From Rhynchopus euleeides (Eukaryota; Euglenozoa; Diplonemea; Diplonemida; Diplonemidae): a stretch of 64,000 nucleotides of DNA. Made by a program: the position numbers and the translations under genes. Below, piece by piece: positions 10,695 through 19,409 of this stretch; the first letter of the stretch is position 1, and every line of letters begins with the position of its first letter. The notes beneath the pieces were generated by a model. It had not been told where the DNA came from and did no database searches. It saw only the letters and a program-made list of their open reading frames with translations. The stretch lies in NCBI GenBank assembly GCA_963210315.1, contig OY723238.1:1116001-1180000 (forward strand), in the 5' to 3' direction.

Positions 10695-10788
10695 TGTTTG
10701 TACGAACGGTGCCTGCTAGTGCATGTGTGCAGGATACCGAACGCTGCCACGAGTCTTTTTAGTGCGAAAAGCTAGCTGTTCTTGCAAA
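10695..10788 (-). repeat. Split direct repeat A1 of the DIRS-type element
   Basis: The stretch from gcctgctagtgcatgtgtgc to ttcttgcaaaa repeats 6613-6690. About 15 bases next to it (gtttgtacgaacggt) are also shared, so the true A repeat may be about 94 bp. Confidence 0.85.
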
Positions 10789-11038
10789 ATTTTCGACATA
10801 CCATCAGAGCCGCCCTAATACCTGATCTGACCTGAAAATCCGACCCATACCCCCCCGGAAACTGTCTGGGGCCCACTTGTGACACCTGATACGCACTTTT
10901 GTGATGATTTTTTGGGGTCCTAAAAAATGTACCTCAGTTTCGTACCTTGCCTTTGTACCTGAACCACTCCCGACCGCATTATTTCGTTCTTTGCAAGGGA
11001 AGGGTGTCACTACGCTCACTCAGCACGCCGAGCAACAC

Positions 11039-11754
11039 ATGCCGCGTGCCCAGGGCCTCGCAGAGGTGTCAGATGCTGCTGCAGAGGAGTACCTTGCTCG
11101 AAAGACGCTCGCCAAACGGGAGATGTGCGGGGTCTCGGCAGAGAGCGTTGTGGCAGACCTGCGTAAAAAGAAAACGGCACACGACATCGGTGAGGCGACA
11201 TTATTTCGGGCGCTCCGTCGGGCTGGGTACATAGGAGAGCGAGTGGGACGTGGTGACGACAGATGCATATGCAGTGGTGCATCAACTGCACGCACGTGCG
11301 GGAAAAGCGGCGTTCCTTGCTAGCCAAGAAAGATGTCACCTGCACTCCTACTCCTCCCACTCCTCCTGCTCCTACCCCCACACCAACTGATACGGGCAGT
11401 GAGAGTGATGGCAGCTCCAGAGCAGCAGATGATCTAGGAAGCAATGAGCGGGTCAGCCGGGCAGACTACCTCAGTCTGTACCGGAAGTACGAAGCGTTGC
11501 GGGCCCGCCACCACCGCCTCCAGGAGAGGACCCGAGGGTTGAGAATAGGGTTGTACAACGCCAGGGGAGGGTATTCCCCTGGCGTTGAGACATCCCTGGC
11601 GACCTTGCGGTCGCACTGTGTGGGGGCTGAGTCGGCAGGCAGATGCCGATCCAATGACCTTGTTGAGTCCCCACATGGTACACTCTCATACGTGTTGTCG
11701 AGACTGCGTGGTGTGCATATCCTGCGGGGCGCAAATTACACAGCACAATCATAA
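11039..11754 (+). pseudogene. Mariner-type element ORF A, copy 1, frameshifted
   Basis: This is the counterpart of the intact ORF A of copy 2 (27834-28547, minus strand). The N-terminal third is colinear. A 2-base insertion relative to copy 2 near 11265 (agatgcatatgcag against agatatatgcag) shifts the frame, and the remaining two thirds continue in another frame. The preserved part has the helix-turn-helix-like segment SAESVVADLRKKKTAHDIG then EATLFRALRRAGYIGERVG, similar in layout to the DNA-binding domain of Tc1/mariner transposases. Confidence 0.65.
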
Positions 11755-11789
11755 CCACTTCGGCTCTCAGGGCGTACAATATCCCAATC

Positions 11790-12059
11790 GTGCCTTCACA
11801 GGCTAAGATCGACGAAGCAAAAGCATCTACAACGCTGCCTACTAATGCCGATGCAGCCTCCCAGGCGTACGAAGTACTCACAATGACCCATATGCGATCG
11901 AAGTACTACACCCAGAAGGTGGCTGAACTCATTCTGCTGACGCAACAACACAACATTCCCACTAATCAGGTCAAGAAAGACCTTGCCGAGGCACTGGGGA
12001 AGGCAACATGCGTGCCACCTGAGCCAGAACCACCGCAGAAAAGGCAAAGAACGAAATAA
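11790..12059 (+). CDS. Mariner-type element ORF B, copy 1
   Basis: This encodes 89 residues identical to ORF B of copy 2. It is helical and polar and ends in a basic cluster (PPQKRQRTK) that could be a nuclear localisation signal. It runs into the right terminal repeat. It resembles no family I recognise. That two copies keep the same frame intact may mean recent amplification or a real product. Confidence 0.5.
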   Translation: MPSQAKIDEAKASTTLPTNADAASQAYEVLTMTHMRSKYYTQKVAELILLTQQHNIPTNQVKKDLAEALGKATCVPPEPEPPQKRQRTK

Positions 12060-12514
12060 TGCGGTCGGGAGTGGTTCAGGTACAAAGGCAAGGTACGAAA
12101 CTGAGGTACATTTTTTAGGACCCCAAAAAATCATCACAAAAGTGCGTATCAGGTGTCACAAGTGGGCCCCAGACAGTTTCCGGGGGGGTATGGGTCGGAT
12201 TTTCGGGTCAGATCAGGTATTAGGGCGGTTCTGATGGTATGTTGAAAATTTTGGTTTTCGTACGTTTTTAGGGGGGCTTATGACCCCCCCTAGGGGGGGG
12301 GGGGGGGGGGTAGGCCCCCAGATGTCCTTGAGAAAAACTGCAATTTTTTTTGAAATATCCAGGTCTGGAGGTCAACAGTGCCAACCCACCCCCAAACCCA
12401 CTCCGGATATGAATTTCCGGAGGTTTTTACCCACTTTTGGGCCCACCAACCCTCATTTTTGGCCATTTTTTGGCATTTTTTTCGCTTTTCTGGGGTGAGT
12501 CCTGTGCAAGGTGG

Positions 12515-13560
12515 TTGCAGGGTCATTTTTGGGTAAAAATGTGCATTTTAACGCACTTCTACTGGTCCTAGAGGCCCTGGATGGTATACAATGTGCCCCA
12601 GGGGTGCCTAGGGTACATTTTTCACCCGAAAACCACCCAACATGGGGTCTAGTCGCCCAAATTTTATCATTTTTTCGTAAAATTGGGACATTTACCCCAC
12701 ATGGGCGAAACCCCCATTTTTCACAGTTTTTTCAAAATATCGGACCGAATTTGGGCAATTCGGTGGAGAAAACCTGTTCCGACAGGCCCATACACCCCTT
12801 TTAGGGCATTCCCAGTGGTTTCTGGGTGGTTATAGGGTTATAGGGTGTCTACAACATGGCTGCAGGATGTGTGCAGGGTCCTCCAACATCGTTGCAGGGT
12901 CCTTTTTTTGGGTAAAAAACGCATTTTCACACACTTCTACTGGTCCTAGAGGCCCTGGATGGTATACAATGTACCCCAGGGATGCCTAGGGTACGTTTTT
13001 CACCCGAAAACCACCCGAAATGGGGTCTAGTCGCCCCGATTTTGTCATTTTTTCAGAAAAATTAGGACTTTTACCACACACAGGCAAATTCCCCGTTCTT
13101 CACAGTTTTTTCAAATTCTCGGACCGAATTTGGGCAACTCGGTGTAGAAAACCTGTTCCGACAGGCCCATACACCCCTTATAGGGCAGGCTCAGTGGTTT
13201 CTGGGTGGTTATTGGGTTATAGTGTGCCTGCAACATGGTTGCAGGATGTGTGCAGGGTGTGTGCAGGGTGGTTGCAGGGTCCTTTTTTTGGGTAAAAAAA
13301 CACATTTTCACGTGATTCTACTGGTCCTAGAGGCCCTGGAGGATATACAATGTACCCCAGGGATGTCTAGGGTACGTTTTTCACCCGAAAACCACCTAAA
13401 ATGGGGTCTAGTTGCCCCGATTTTGTCATTTTTTCATGAAAATCGGGATTTTGCCCATAATGGGCGAAACCCCCTTTTTTCACCGATTTTTCAAAAATTC
13501 GGGCCGAAAATGGGCGACTAAGTGTGAAAAACCGGTTTCATTGGGTCCCCAGACATATTT
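12515..13560 (+). repeat. Satellite-like tandem repeat, about 380 bp unit
   Basis: About 2.8 units are present. The landmark actggtcctagaggccctgg occurs at 12561, 12939 and 13320, giving periods of 378 and 381 bases. Units share blocks such as ttttcacccgaaaaccacc and gaccgaatttgggcaa but are clearly diverged, so this is an old or slowly homogenising array. There is no coding potential. The sequence is rich in TTTT and CCC blocks. Confidence 0.8.
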
Positions 13561-13657
13561 TTGAGGCGGGTACACCCATTTTAGGTGCCAATAACCTTTG
13601 TTTGGGATCGGAAAAATTTTTATTACAAAATTTTCAAGTACATCTGGTCCCCTAGGG

Positions 13658-14537
13658 CAGTGATTAAAAATTCGTGTTATTCGAATACGAATATTATTCG
13701 AATAATTTCTCGAAAAATTTTCGCCACGAATAATTCGCGAATTATTCGTGGGGTTTTACTGGGGTTTCTCTACTAGGAATAGGGACCTACTGCCCACACT
13801 GGGGTCGTGGGCGCAGCCCACGACCCCAGTGTGCCCTGAGGGGCCTGGAATCACTACATTGTGATGATGCGACGCCGAGAATCATCATCTGCAGTGCCTG
13901 GAGGAGTACGCTGCACCGTGCATTGAAAACACCAAGCGCTAAGGGAAGTGGGCACCGTCGCGCTGGTGGGACCATTATGGTGCCAGGCGGCCGCTGTTGC
14001 ACCACGGGGCTGTACCTGATGGGGAAATCGTCATCCGCGATCCCTACCGAACTTGCGTGGAGGGAGCGGAACCGCCTGGGTCACTCAAAGGTGGAAGCAC
14101 TACCCCGGTGCCCGAACCTGGGATACATTGTGCGTGCTTTATGCTGTTCCTGTTGTGCAGTTGGTGACTGGCAGGATAGCAACTGCCTCCTTCAAGATCC
14201 CTGTGGTGGAGACCTCCACGCGTGAGTGAGGTGCTGCCGATGCAAAGGGATCACCACACCTGTGTGCCGTACGGTCAGACATACGTGTGATGATTCATGA
14301 GGAAAGCAAAGCCTGAGGCGCTCTGCGGCGCTTTCCCTCGGTTTGCACTGGAATACACGTGGTCTGACGCCTCTGCCCCTACACAAACCCACAGAAACTT
14401 CACGAATAATGACCGAATAACACATGGCCATTTATTCGCGAATAATGCCATTATTCGTATTCGAATACGAATATTATTCGAATATGTAACTCTGAAAATC
14501 GGAGATCACGAATTATTCGCGAATAGTATCTTCACTG
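13658..14537 (+). mobile_element. Non-autonomous hAT (family N1), copy 1
   Basis: This is an 880-bp element with ends CAGTGATT and TCACTG and a perfect 8-bp target duplication CCCTAGGG (13650-13657 and 14538-14545), the hAT signature. AT-rich palindromic subterminal arrays (attcgaatacgaatattatt and relatives) lie at both ends. A perfect hairpin around 13794-13834 (arms cacactggggtcgtggg) lies near the left side. There is no transposase ORF. A second copy in reverse orientation is at 26410-27292. Confidence 0.85.
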
Positions 14538-14545
14538 CCCTAGGG

Positions 14546-15236
14546 GGGGGGGGGGCTCTTCCGTGTGTACTGCCTGGAGGGGGTGTGAGGGGGGTGATAG
14601 GTAAGTACAAAGACAACTGCTGTTCTCGACCATGTTCAAAACTGCTCAAAAATCAGGACGTCACTACCTCCAGCTGTGCATGGCAGGGTCGCTGATTCCC
14701 TGAGGGCTCTTGCCCCGCAGACCGGTTTGCTTGAAAAAGGGGGGGGGGGTGTGGCAAAGGCAAAAGGTAAAAAGGAAGCAGGAAGGTAAAAGAAGATCTG
14801 AAATCGTGTGAGGGGGGTGGGGGGGTTTGATTGTAGAAAGTAGCGTATTTGCGTCCGGTTGTTTGTTTGTTTGTTTGTAGGCCACACGTGGGGAGGGGGG
14901 GGCTTTTCGTGCACCTGGTGTATACGATGGCTGTTGCCTCACCGTCACACAGTAGCATTGCTGGTTGTGTCTACGTTTCGAGCAGTCCGTACTACGTCCT
15001 CCTCTCGCCTGCTCTCATCAGGTACGGGGTGAGAATCTTTGGAGCCTGGGGGGATCAGTTCCCAACCCAGGGAAGGGGGGGGGGGGGGGTGTGGTTGGAG
15101 GGGCTTGGGAGGGTGGGGGCAGAGGCTGTCTGGAAGCACTGTGTCATCCTGAGCAGTCGCACCTCAGATGCAGTGCACGCTGCCTCCAACCAGCAGGGTC
15201 AGGTGGTGCTGTGCTGGGAGGCAACGAGCAAGGCAG
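14546..15236. other. Intergenic, repeat-rich
   Basis: Several G runs and a (GTTT)n tract at about 14860-14880 occur here. The right part (about 15085-15236) is homologous to 29960-30021 joined to 30922-31010, the flank of the second WD40 gene, so it belongs to the WD40 duplication unit. No gene is seen. Confidence 0.6.
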
Positions 15237-15422
15237 GTGGCGAGAGCCATAGAGCCTTGTGCAGCAGAGCACACACGGGTGCTGTTAATCTCCCTCGCAG
15301 GCGCGCGGCCGTCCACCGTGCACATCACAACTCGTTGAGCACAGCCACTCACTGCTCCTGCACCATCTCCCCGTCCCCCCCCCCTCCCCTCACAGCAGGC
15401 ACAGTCGGTCCAGCGGGTCAAT

Positions 15423-16000
15423 TTTGTGTTGTCCCTCAAGAGAATCCCCAGTAGCAAAGTTTCCGACCCTGTGAGCACCACAGCACCAGAAAATTGGCAG
15501 CTCGACTCCCCGGACCCACCTTCGCCACTGCCTCCCTCATTGCCCCACGTTTCATTGTTTAAATTGCCTGATCGCGGGCAGGCATGTGCCCAAGTCGGAT
15601 GTAAATGTCAGGATCGGCTTCAGAATGAAAAAGTTACCACTGTTTCTTCCCATTTTCTGGTCGTTTTTTTGGGTATTTTTGTTCCTGGCGCCACTTTTTT
15701 GCTCAACATGTCCCTCCCCCCCCCCCCCCCGCGCCGTTGCCCCTTTTGGCACCCCGAGGGACGGACCCAGAGAGCCTCGTCAAAGTGTTGTACCCACGGA
15801 GAATCGCCCTGGTTTCGGCCCCACGTGCATCACGGCACCAGAAATCCAGGCAATTTGACTCCCTGGGTCTACCCTGCCTCCCCGTCGTGTTTGTGGTGTA
15901 ATCGACCCCTGATACTTTCGTGCCCTGTTCGTGGCCAAAACCCCGTTTAGGCCCCGTTTTTTTCGACCCCCTTTTCCCCGTTCCAGGAACGAACACACCC
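15423..16000 (+). repeat. Diverged tandem repeat, about 360 bp unit
   Basis: The segments starting near 15429 and 15788 share gttgt..cc, gagaatc, accagaaa and gactcccyggg blocks in the same order, about 359 bases apart. Part of the unit (gatatttcgtgccccgttcg) recurs near 17258. There is no coding potential. Confidence 0.5.
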
Positions 16001-16039
16001 CAGAACACCCAATGCCGGGCTGGATATGCACAACTACTC

Positions 16040-16198
16040 TGGGCTGATCCGGCCTTGGGGAAAACACAAAAAATCTCGCGATCTCAATCCGATTCGCAAA
16101 AAATCGCTGCGATTTTTTCCGATTTTTTCCGACTTTTTGGTGGCCCGGTGCCGCTTCTTTGCGATTTTCTGTAAAATCCCCAAGGCCGGATCAGCCCA
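16040..16198. mobile_element. 159-bp MITE with 22-bp inverted ends
   Basis: The ends form a perfect 22-bp inverted repeat starting TGGGCTGATCCGGCC, flanked by the 5-bp direct repeat TACTC (16035-16039 and 16199-16203). The interior is AT-rich with gatttttt blocks. The termini TG...CA and the 5-bp duplication are the same as in the 992-bp element at 24498-25489, so the two may be mobilised by related enzymes. Confidence 0.75.
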
Positions 16199-17427
16199 TA
16201 CTCTCTAGATTAGCTTGAGCTTGCCCGTCGGTGGACCACCAGGAGGCAGTACTCTTGAGGGCGCTCCCCTCCTTCCATTGCAACGCCACGTGCGGCGCTC
16301 GTCGCTCTGGCTCCTGGTCGCCGGCCCCAAATAGTAGCAGCGCCTCTAGCTCCTTCCGCGACCACGGGCTCGGCAGCTCGGTGCACTGCACCACGCCGCC
16401 CTCCCACAGGAACGGGATCACCTCCTTGTCGACCTCCCTAACCTCTGACGCCCAGGGGTCGTCCGCCCCAGCAACCGGTAGACCGCAGCTGGAGGTAGCC
16501 CTCCTTCGTGAGAGAGGGTCGTCTGCACAAGCTGTGCAGCCACGGACAGATCATTCATGGATCACACAGCGCTGCGCGCCGGTGATCCCGGAAACCTCGA
16601 CCACTACGTTGCTGTGCCCACCTATTTTACTCTCATATTGGCCCCTCCCCTCCTGGTGGCCCAACACCAAAGGGAAACCCTCAGCGAGATGCCACTCCTG
16701 CAACGTCCTCCAGCCGACCTAAACAGACCAGAACGGGCCAATACGTGCATGTATAGGCCGATCCAGGCCTACACATGCCCAAAATCCACGCGAAATTCGA
16801 GTGGTTCCTGAAAAAAAGGATTGCCGGGTTTCTTTTGTTTTGTTTGTGCAACCTTCTGGTCACCTGCACGTTGGGGCGTGGAGTGTAGGTGAACAAAACA
16901 TTGCTCCCACTGCAACCTTTTTAGTTCTGAACGCCTTCCGTGAGCACGATGCGTTTGACACAAAAAACACAGGCAATACGTGAAAAATCCCACCAAAAAT
17001 CGTACTCCTTTCGCTATAATAAGAGAAACACCCTGCCCAGCAACTGCAAAAAGGCAGATCCGGGCTACTTTTCGTTGAGCGCACACTCCTGTGTCAAAGG
17101 CTGTGTAAGCCCCTGTGAAGTGGCATGAAGGTGATCCTTATAAAGCTTCAGTCGTACGATTTCCTTCGCTACTTCGCGACTTCGCTACGCTTCGTCGCTC
17201 GTAACTGGTAAGAAAAAAAAGGGGGGGGAAAGAGAAAAAATGGGCCCACCCTGACCCTGATATTTCGTGCCCCGTTCGTGCGAATTTGCCCCTATCTCGG
17301 TAACACCAGTTTGCCCTTCTACTTTATTCTTTGCGTTTACTTGCCTTCGGACTGGGACATGGGATGGAAGAGGGCGGTCAGGGTTTGAAAAGGTGTAGAT
17401 GTGTGTCAAGACCTTGTCTCGTTGTGA

Positions 17428-17751
17428 TTGGGAGGTTTGGTGGATGGGTTGAGAAATGGCCACAGAGCCCAGAGTGCGAGCAAGAGAGAGGGATTTAAGG
17501 CCCCCGCCCCAGGTTCCCTGCCCACCTGGACGGGACCCAGTGCCTCACACCGGATCTCTCCCCACCCGGTGATCCACCTGACGGGCAAGTGTAAAAAACT
17601 TTGTGTCTGCAAATCAGAAAGGGGAGAGAAGAACCAGCGGGTATTCGTCGATCGCGAGAACACCCCACACGCCTGCTGCGGGTGTGGTGTGTCCTGCATG
17701 ATCTGCATAGCAAAGTTTCCTGCGTTGTTAGCACAACTCCAAAGAAAAAAA
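17428..17751 (+). pseudogene. Cys-rich reading frame, possible transposase remnant
   Basis: The frame runs toward the A-rich end of the 2.5-kb insertion. It contains GKCKKLCVCKSERGEKNQRV and then HACCGCGVSCMICIAKF, a cluster of about nine Cys that resembles the C-terminal zinc-binding tail of piggyBac-type transposases in spacing only. No catalytic domain was found upstream, so this assignment is weak. It could equally be an unrelated zinc-binding fragment. Confidence 0.25.
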
Positions 17752-17791
17752 CAAGGCAGTGCACCGCAAGCACAGAAGCAGAAGAGGTTGC

Positions 17792-18979
17792 CTAAGTGCT
17801 GTCCTCACGCGGAACGTCACACACAGCAAGCACACGAACAGAAAAGTAGCTTGATGTGAAGACCCACCTCCCACAGGGGCTGAGTGCAACACCGCCCGTG
17901 TGGGCCCGTGACTCCACTTGTCCCAAGCACTGCAAGGTGCTGAGGCTGAACAACTTCGTGTGACCGTCAAAGGATACTGCTACAACATCACCTGGCTGTG
18001 ACACGGCAAGCAGGGACGGGGTAACAGAGAAAGTGACAGAACGGATGCAGGTGAGGGTGGTTGTGCACCACACCTTCAGTGACTTGTCACCAGAGCACGA
18101 CAGCAGGTGCTGCTCGTCGCTGGTCAGGGCAATGTGGTGCACACCATCCGTGTGCTCAGACAGGGTGTCGGTGTGTGTGAGGGTGCTGATGTCATGCACA
18201 CGGATGGTCTTGTCCTCTGACCCGGTGAAGATCCTCGTAGTTGACACTGCAATCCCATAAACAGTGTCGCCTGACCAGGACCCGCCGAAGATCCTCGTAG
18301 TTGACATTGTAACCCCATGAACATCCCTGGTGTGCCCCTCCAGCACTGTGGCACTTGGTGTGCTCTCCAAGTCCCACACACACACCTTCCCATCTTCGTC
18401 ACCCGACACGAGACGTCCACAGTGTGTCCACTCTGCACTCCGCACCCGTGTGTCGTGCTCCTCCAGACACCACACCTGTTCCCACGTTGCTGTCAGCCAC
18501 ACGCAGATGATGCTGTCATCTGAGCACGTTGCCAGCCACGTCCCACAGACTGAGAATGCGGTGTGACGAACGGAGGCCTCCCCGTGGTTGAGATGCGCCA
18601 CCACACCAGCAGTCCTGGTGTCGAACACAGTGATGCCTTCATCGTACCCCACTGAAAACAGGGTGCCACACCTCGACAGTGTGATGCACCGGATACCGCA
18701 GTAGTCGTCGCGCCCCCTGTTGAAGACAGCCGGAGCCTTGGCTCCCCTCCGGACGAGCTGTACACCAGCCCCAACGTTGGCAACGCGCTCTGCATCGTCC
18801 AGGTCCTCGTCACACCCTTCGATGCGTGCCGCCAGCCCTGCAGCCTCCCGGTCTGCGTTGATGGAACCCGCGAACATCTCCTTGACCGCATCCGCCTTCA
18901 GGCTGAGCACGGTCCCGCCATCCGCAACACCGACGACACAGCTCCGCCCGCTCTCCACATGACGCACTGACACGTCCAT
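17792..18979 (-). CDS. Ubiquitin-like/WD40 fusion protein, copy 1
   Basis: This is one exon of 395 residues. Residues 1 to about 78 look like a ubiquitin-like fold: MDVSVRHVESGRSCVVGVAD, then VLSLKADAVKEMF, then DLDDAERVANVG...VQLVRR, which aligns in order with ubiquitin's first strands, helix and the LEDGRTLSDYNI...LHLVLR end. Residues about 90-390 contain six or seven WD40-like repeats (VFDTRTAGVV, ICVWLTATWEQV, VCVWDLESTPSA, IRVHDISTLTHT, LKVWCTTTLTCI). A 60-bp in-frame direct duplication (18222-18281 and 18282-18341) inserts 20 residues into the middle of the propeller and is absent from copy 2. WD40 proteins are scaffolds; the ubiquitin-like head suggests contact with the ubiquitin or proteasome machinery, which is inference. 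The paralogue is at 31042-32175. Confidence 0.85.
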   Translation of the reverse strand: MDVSVRHVESGRSCVVGVADGGTVLSLKADAVKEMFAGSINADREAAGLAARIEGCDEDLDDAERVANVGAGVQLVRRGAKAPAVFNRGRDDYCGIRCITLSRCGTLFSVGYDEGITVFDTRTAGVVAHLNHGEASVRHTAFSVCGTWLATCSDDSIICVWLTATWEQVWCLEEHDTRVRSAEWTHCGRLVSGDEDGKVCVWDLESTPSATVLEGHTRDVHGVTMSTTRIFGGSWSGDTVYGIAVSTTRIFTGSEDKTIRVHDISTLTHTDTLSEHTDGVHHIALTSDEQHLLSCSGDKSLKVWCTTTLTCIRSVTFSVTPSLLAVSQPGDVVAVSFDGHTKLFSLSTLQCLGQVESRAHTGGVALSPCGRWVFTSSYFSVRVLAVCDVPREDST

Positions 18980-19374
18980 CCTTCCCCTCTCTTCCCCTCA
19001 ACGACAACCCCACAGTGATCACGCACTGACGTGCTTCTAACCTGAGTGAAGGTACTGCGGTGTTCGTGGGTTCCCGACACGGATGGTCGTCAAGCAAGGA
19101 CACCCACGTGTGAGATGACACAGGGAAAGGGGCTGAGGGGGGGTTTGATCGTCGAGAGGGAATGGAAAAGTAAATCTCCCAGCACCTTCTCGCAATGTTA
19201 CTCCTTTTTGTAGTCACTACACCAGATATGTTGTACAAGGCAGATCAATGCACAACGGGAGGGTGTGTAGCAGTTGTCTGTCAGTGGCTTGGTGGTTGGA
19301 CCGCAATACAGTATCACTAAAACACAACCAGGTGTCTGTACGTAATACGTAGTCTCTCCTTGACACCATATACT
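18980..19374. other. Upstream region of WD40 copy 1
   Basis: There is no gene. It contains the second copy of the short dispersed repeat (19144-19172), and a candidate acceptor (ttcactcag, near 19041) about 60 bases above the WD40 start. The hAT insertion begins directly after CATATACT at 19367-19374. Confidence 0.5.
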
Positions 19375-19409
19375 CAGTGTTTTCCCTATGATGAAAACAA
19401 CGATGAACT

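Larger units (their letters stand above)
6576..10788 (-). mobile_element. DIRS-group (PAT-like) tyrosine-recombinase retrotransposon
   Basis: This 4.2-kb element has split direct repeats rather than LTRs, encodes a tyrosine recombinase instead of an integrase, and produced no target duplication on insertion. It interrupts the left terminal repeat of the mariner copy cleanly between caaaa and ttttc, as shown by the uninterrupted copy at 27298. Reading the minus strand, its parts are a Gag-like region, a tyrosine recombinase region and an RT-RNase H region. Reading frames are mostly open, so it looks nearly whole, with perhaps one break. Its two A repeats are essentially identical, so the insertion is young. 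Confidence 0.85.
6545..12290 (+). mobile_element. Tc1/mariner-type DNA transposon, copy 1, split by a DIRS-type element
   Basis: The ends are the inverted sequence GGGGGGGTCATAAGCCC, each flanked by a TA dinucleotide (6543-6544 and 12291-12292), which is the target duplication of the Tc1/mariner superfamily. Inverted terminal repeats are about 245 bp long (left part 6545-6575 plus 10789-10997, right part about 12048-12290). Removing the 4.2-kb DIRS-type insertion leaves about 1,533 bp, matching the uninterrupted second copy at 27298-28827 (1,530 bp). It carries two small ORFs but no recognisable DDE catalytic domain. Confidence 0.85.
15237..17751 (+). mobile_element. 2.5-kb insertion with 8-bp target duplication and A-rich end
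   Basis: The WD40 duplication unit at 31000-31020 reads straight through gagcaaggcagtgcacc. Here the same site is split by 2,515 bp flanked on both sides by CAAGGCAG (15229-15236 and 17752-17759). The insert's right end is A-rich (ccaaagaaaaaaa) and its ends are not inverted repeats, which suggests retroposition by a LINE-type machinery rather than a cut-and-paste element, although 8 bp would also fit hAT. It contains a diverged tandem repeat, a 159-bp MITE and a Cys-rich reading frame near the right end. Confidence 0.6.

Noticed and set aside
12515-13560. CRISPR-like periodicity
   Set aside because: The period is about 380 bases with whole-unit homology and no spacers, and the genome is eukaryotic; it is a satellite.
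17140-17210. A tRNA-like impression (cttcgctacttcgcgacttcgc)
   Set aside because: No cloverleaf with acceptor stem, anticodon loop and T-loop consensus can be formed; it is a tandem of cgctacttcg-like words. No tRNA, rRNA or spliced-leader RNA gene was recognised anywhere in the window.
17428-17751. A piggyBac transposase C-terminus
   Set aside because: Only Cys spacing is suggestive; there is no TTAA duplication at the insertion and no catalytic domain upstream.
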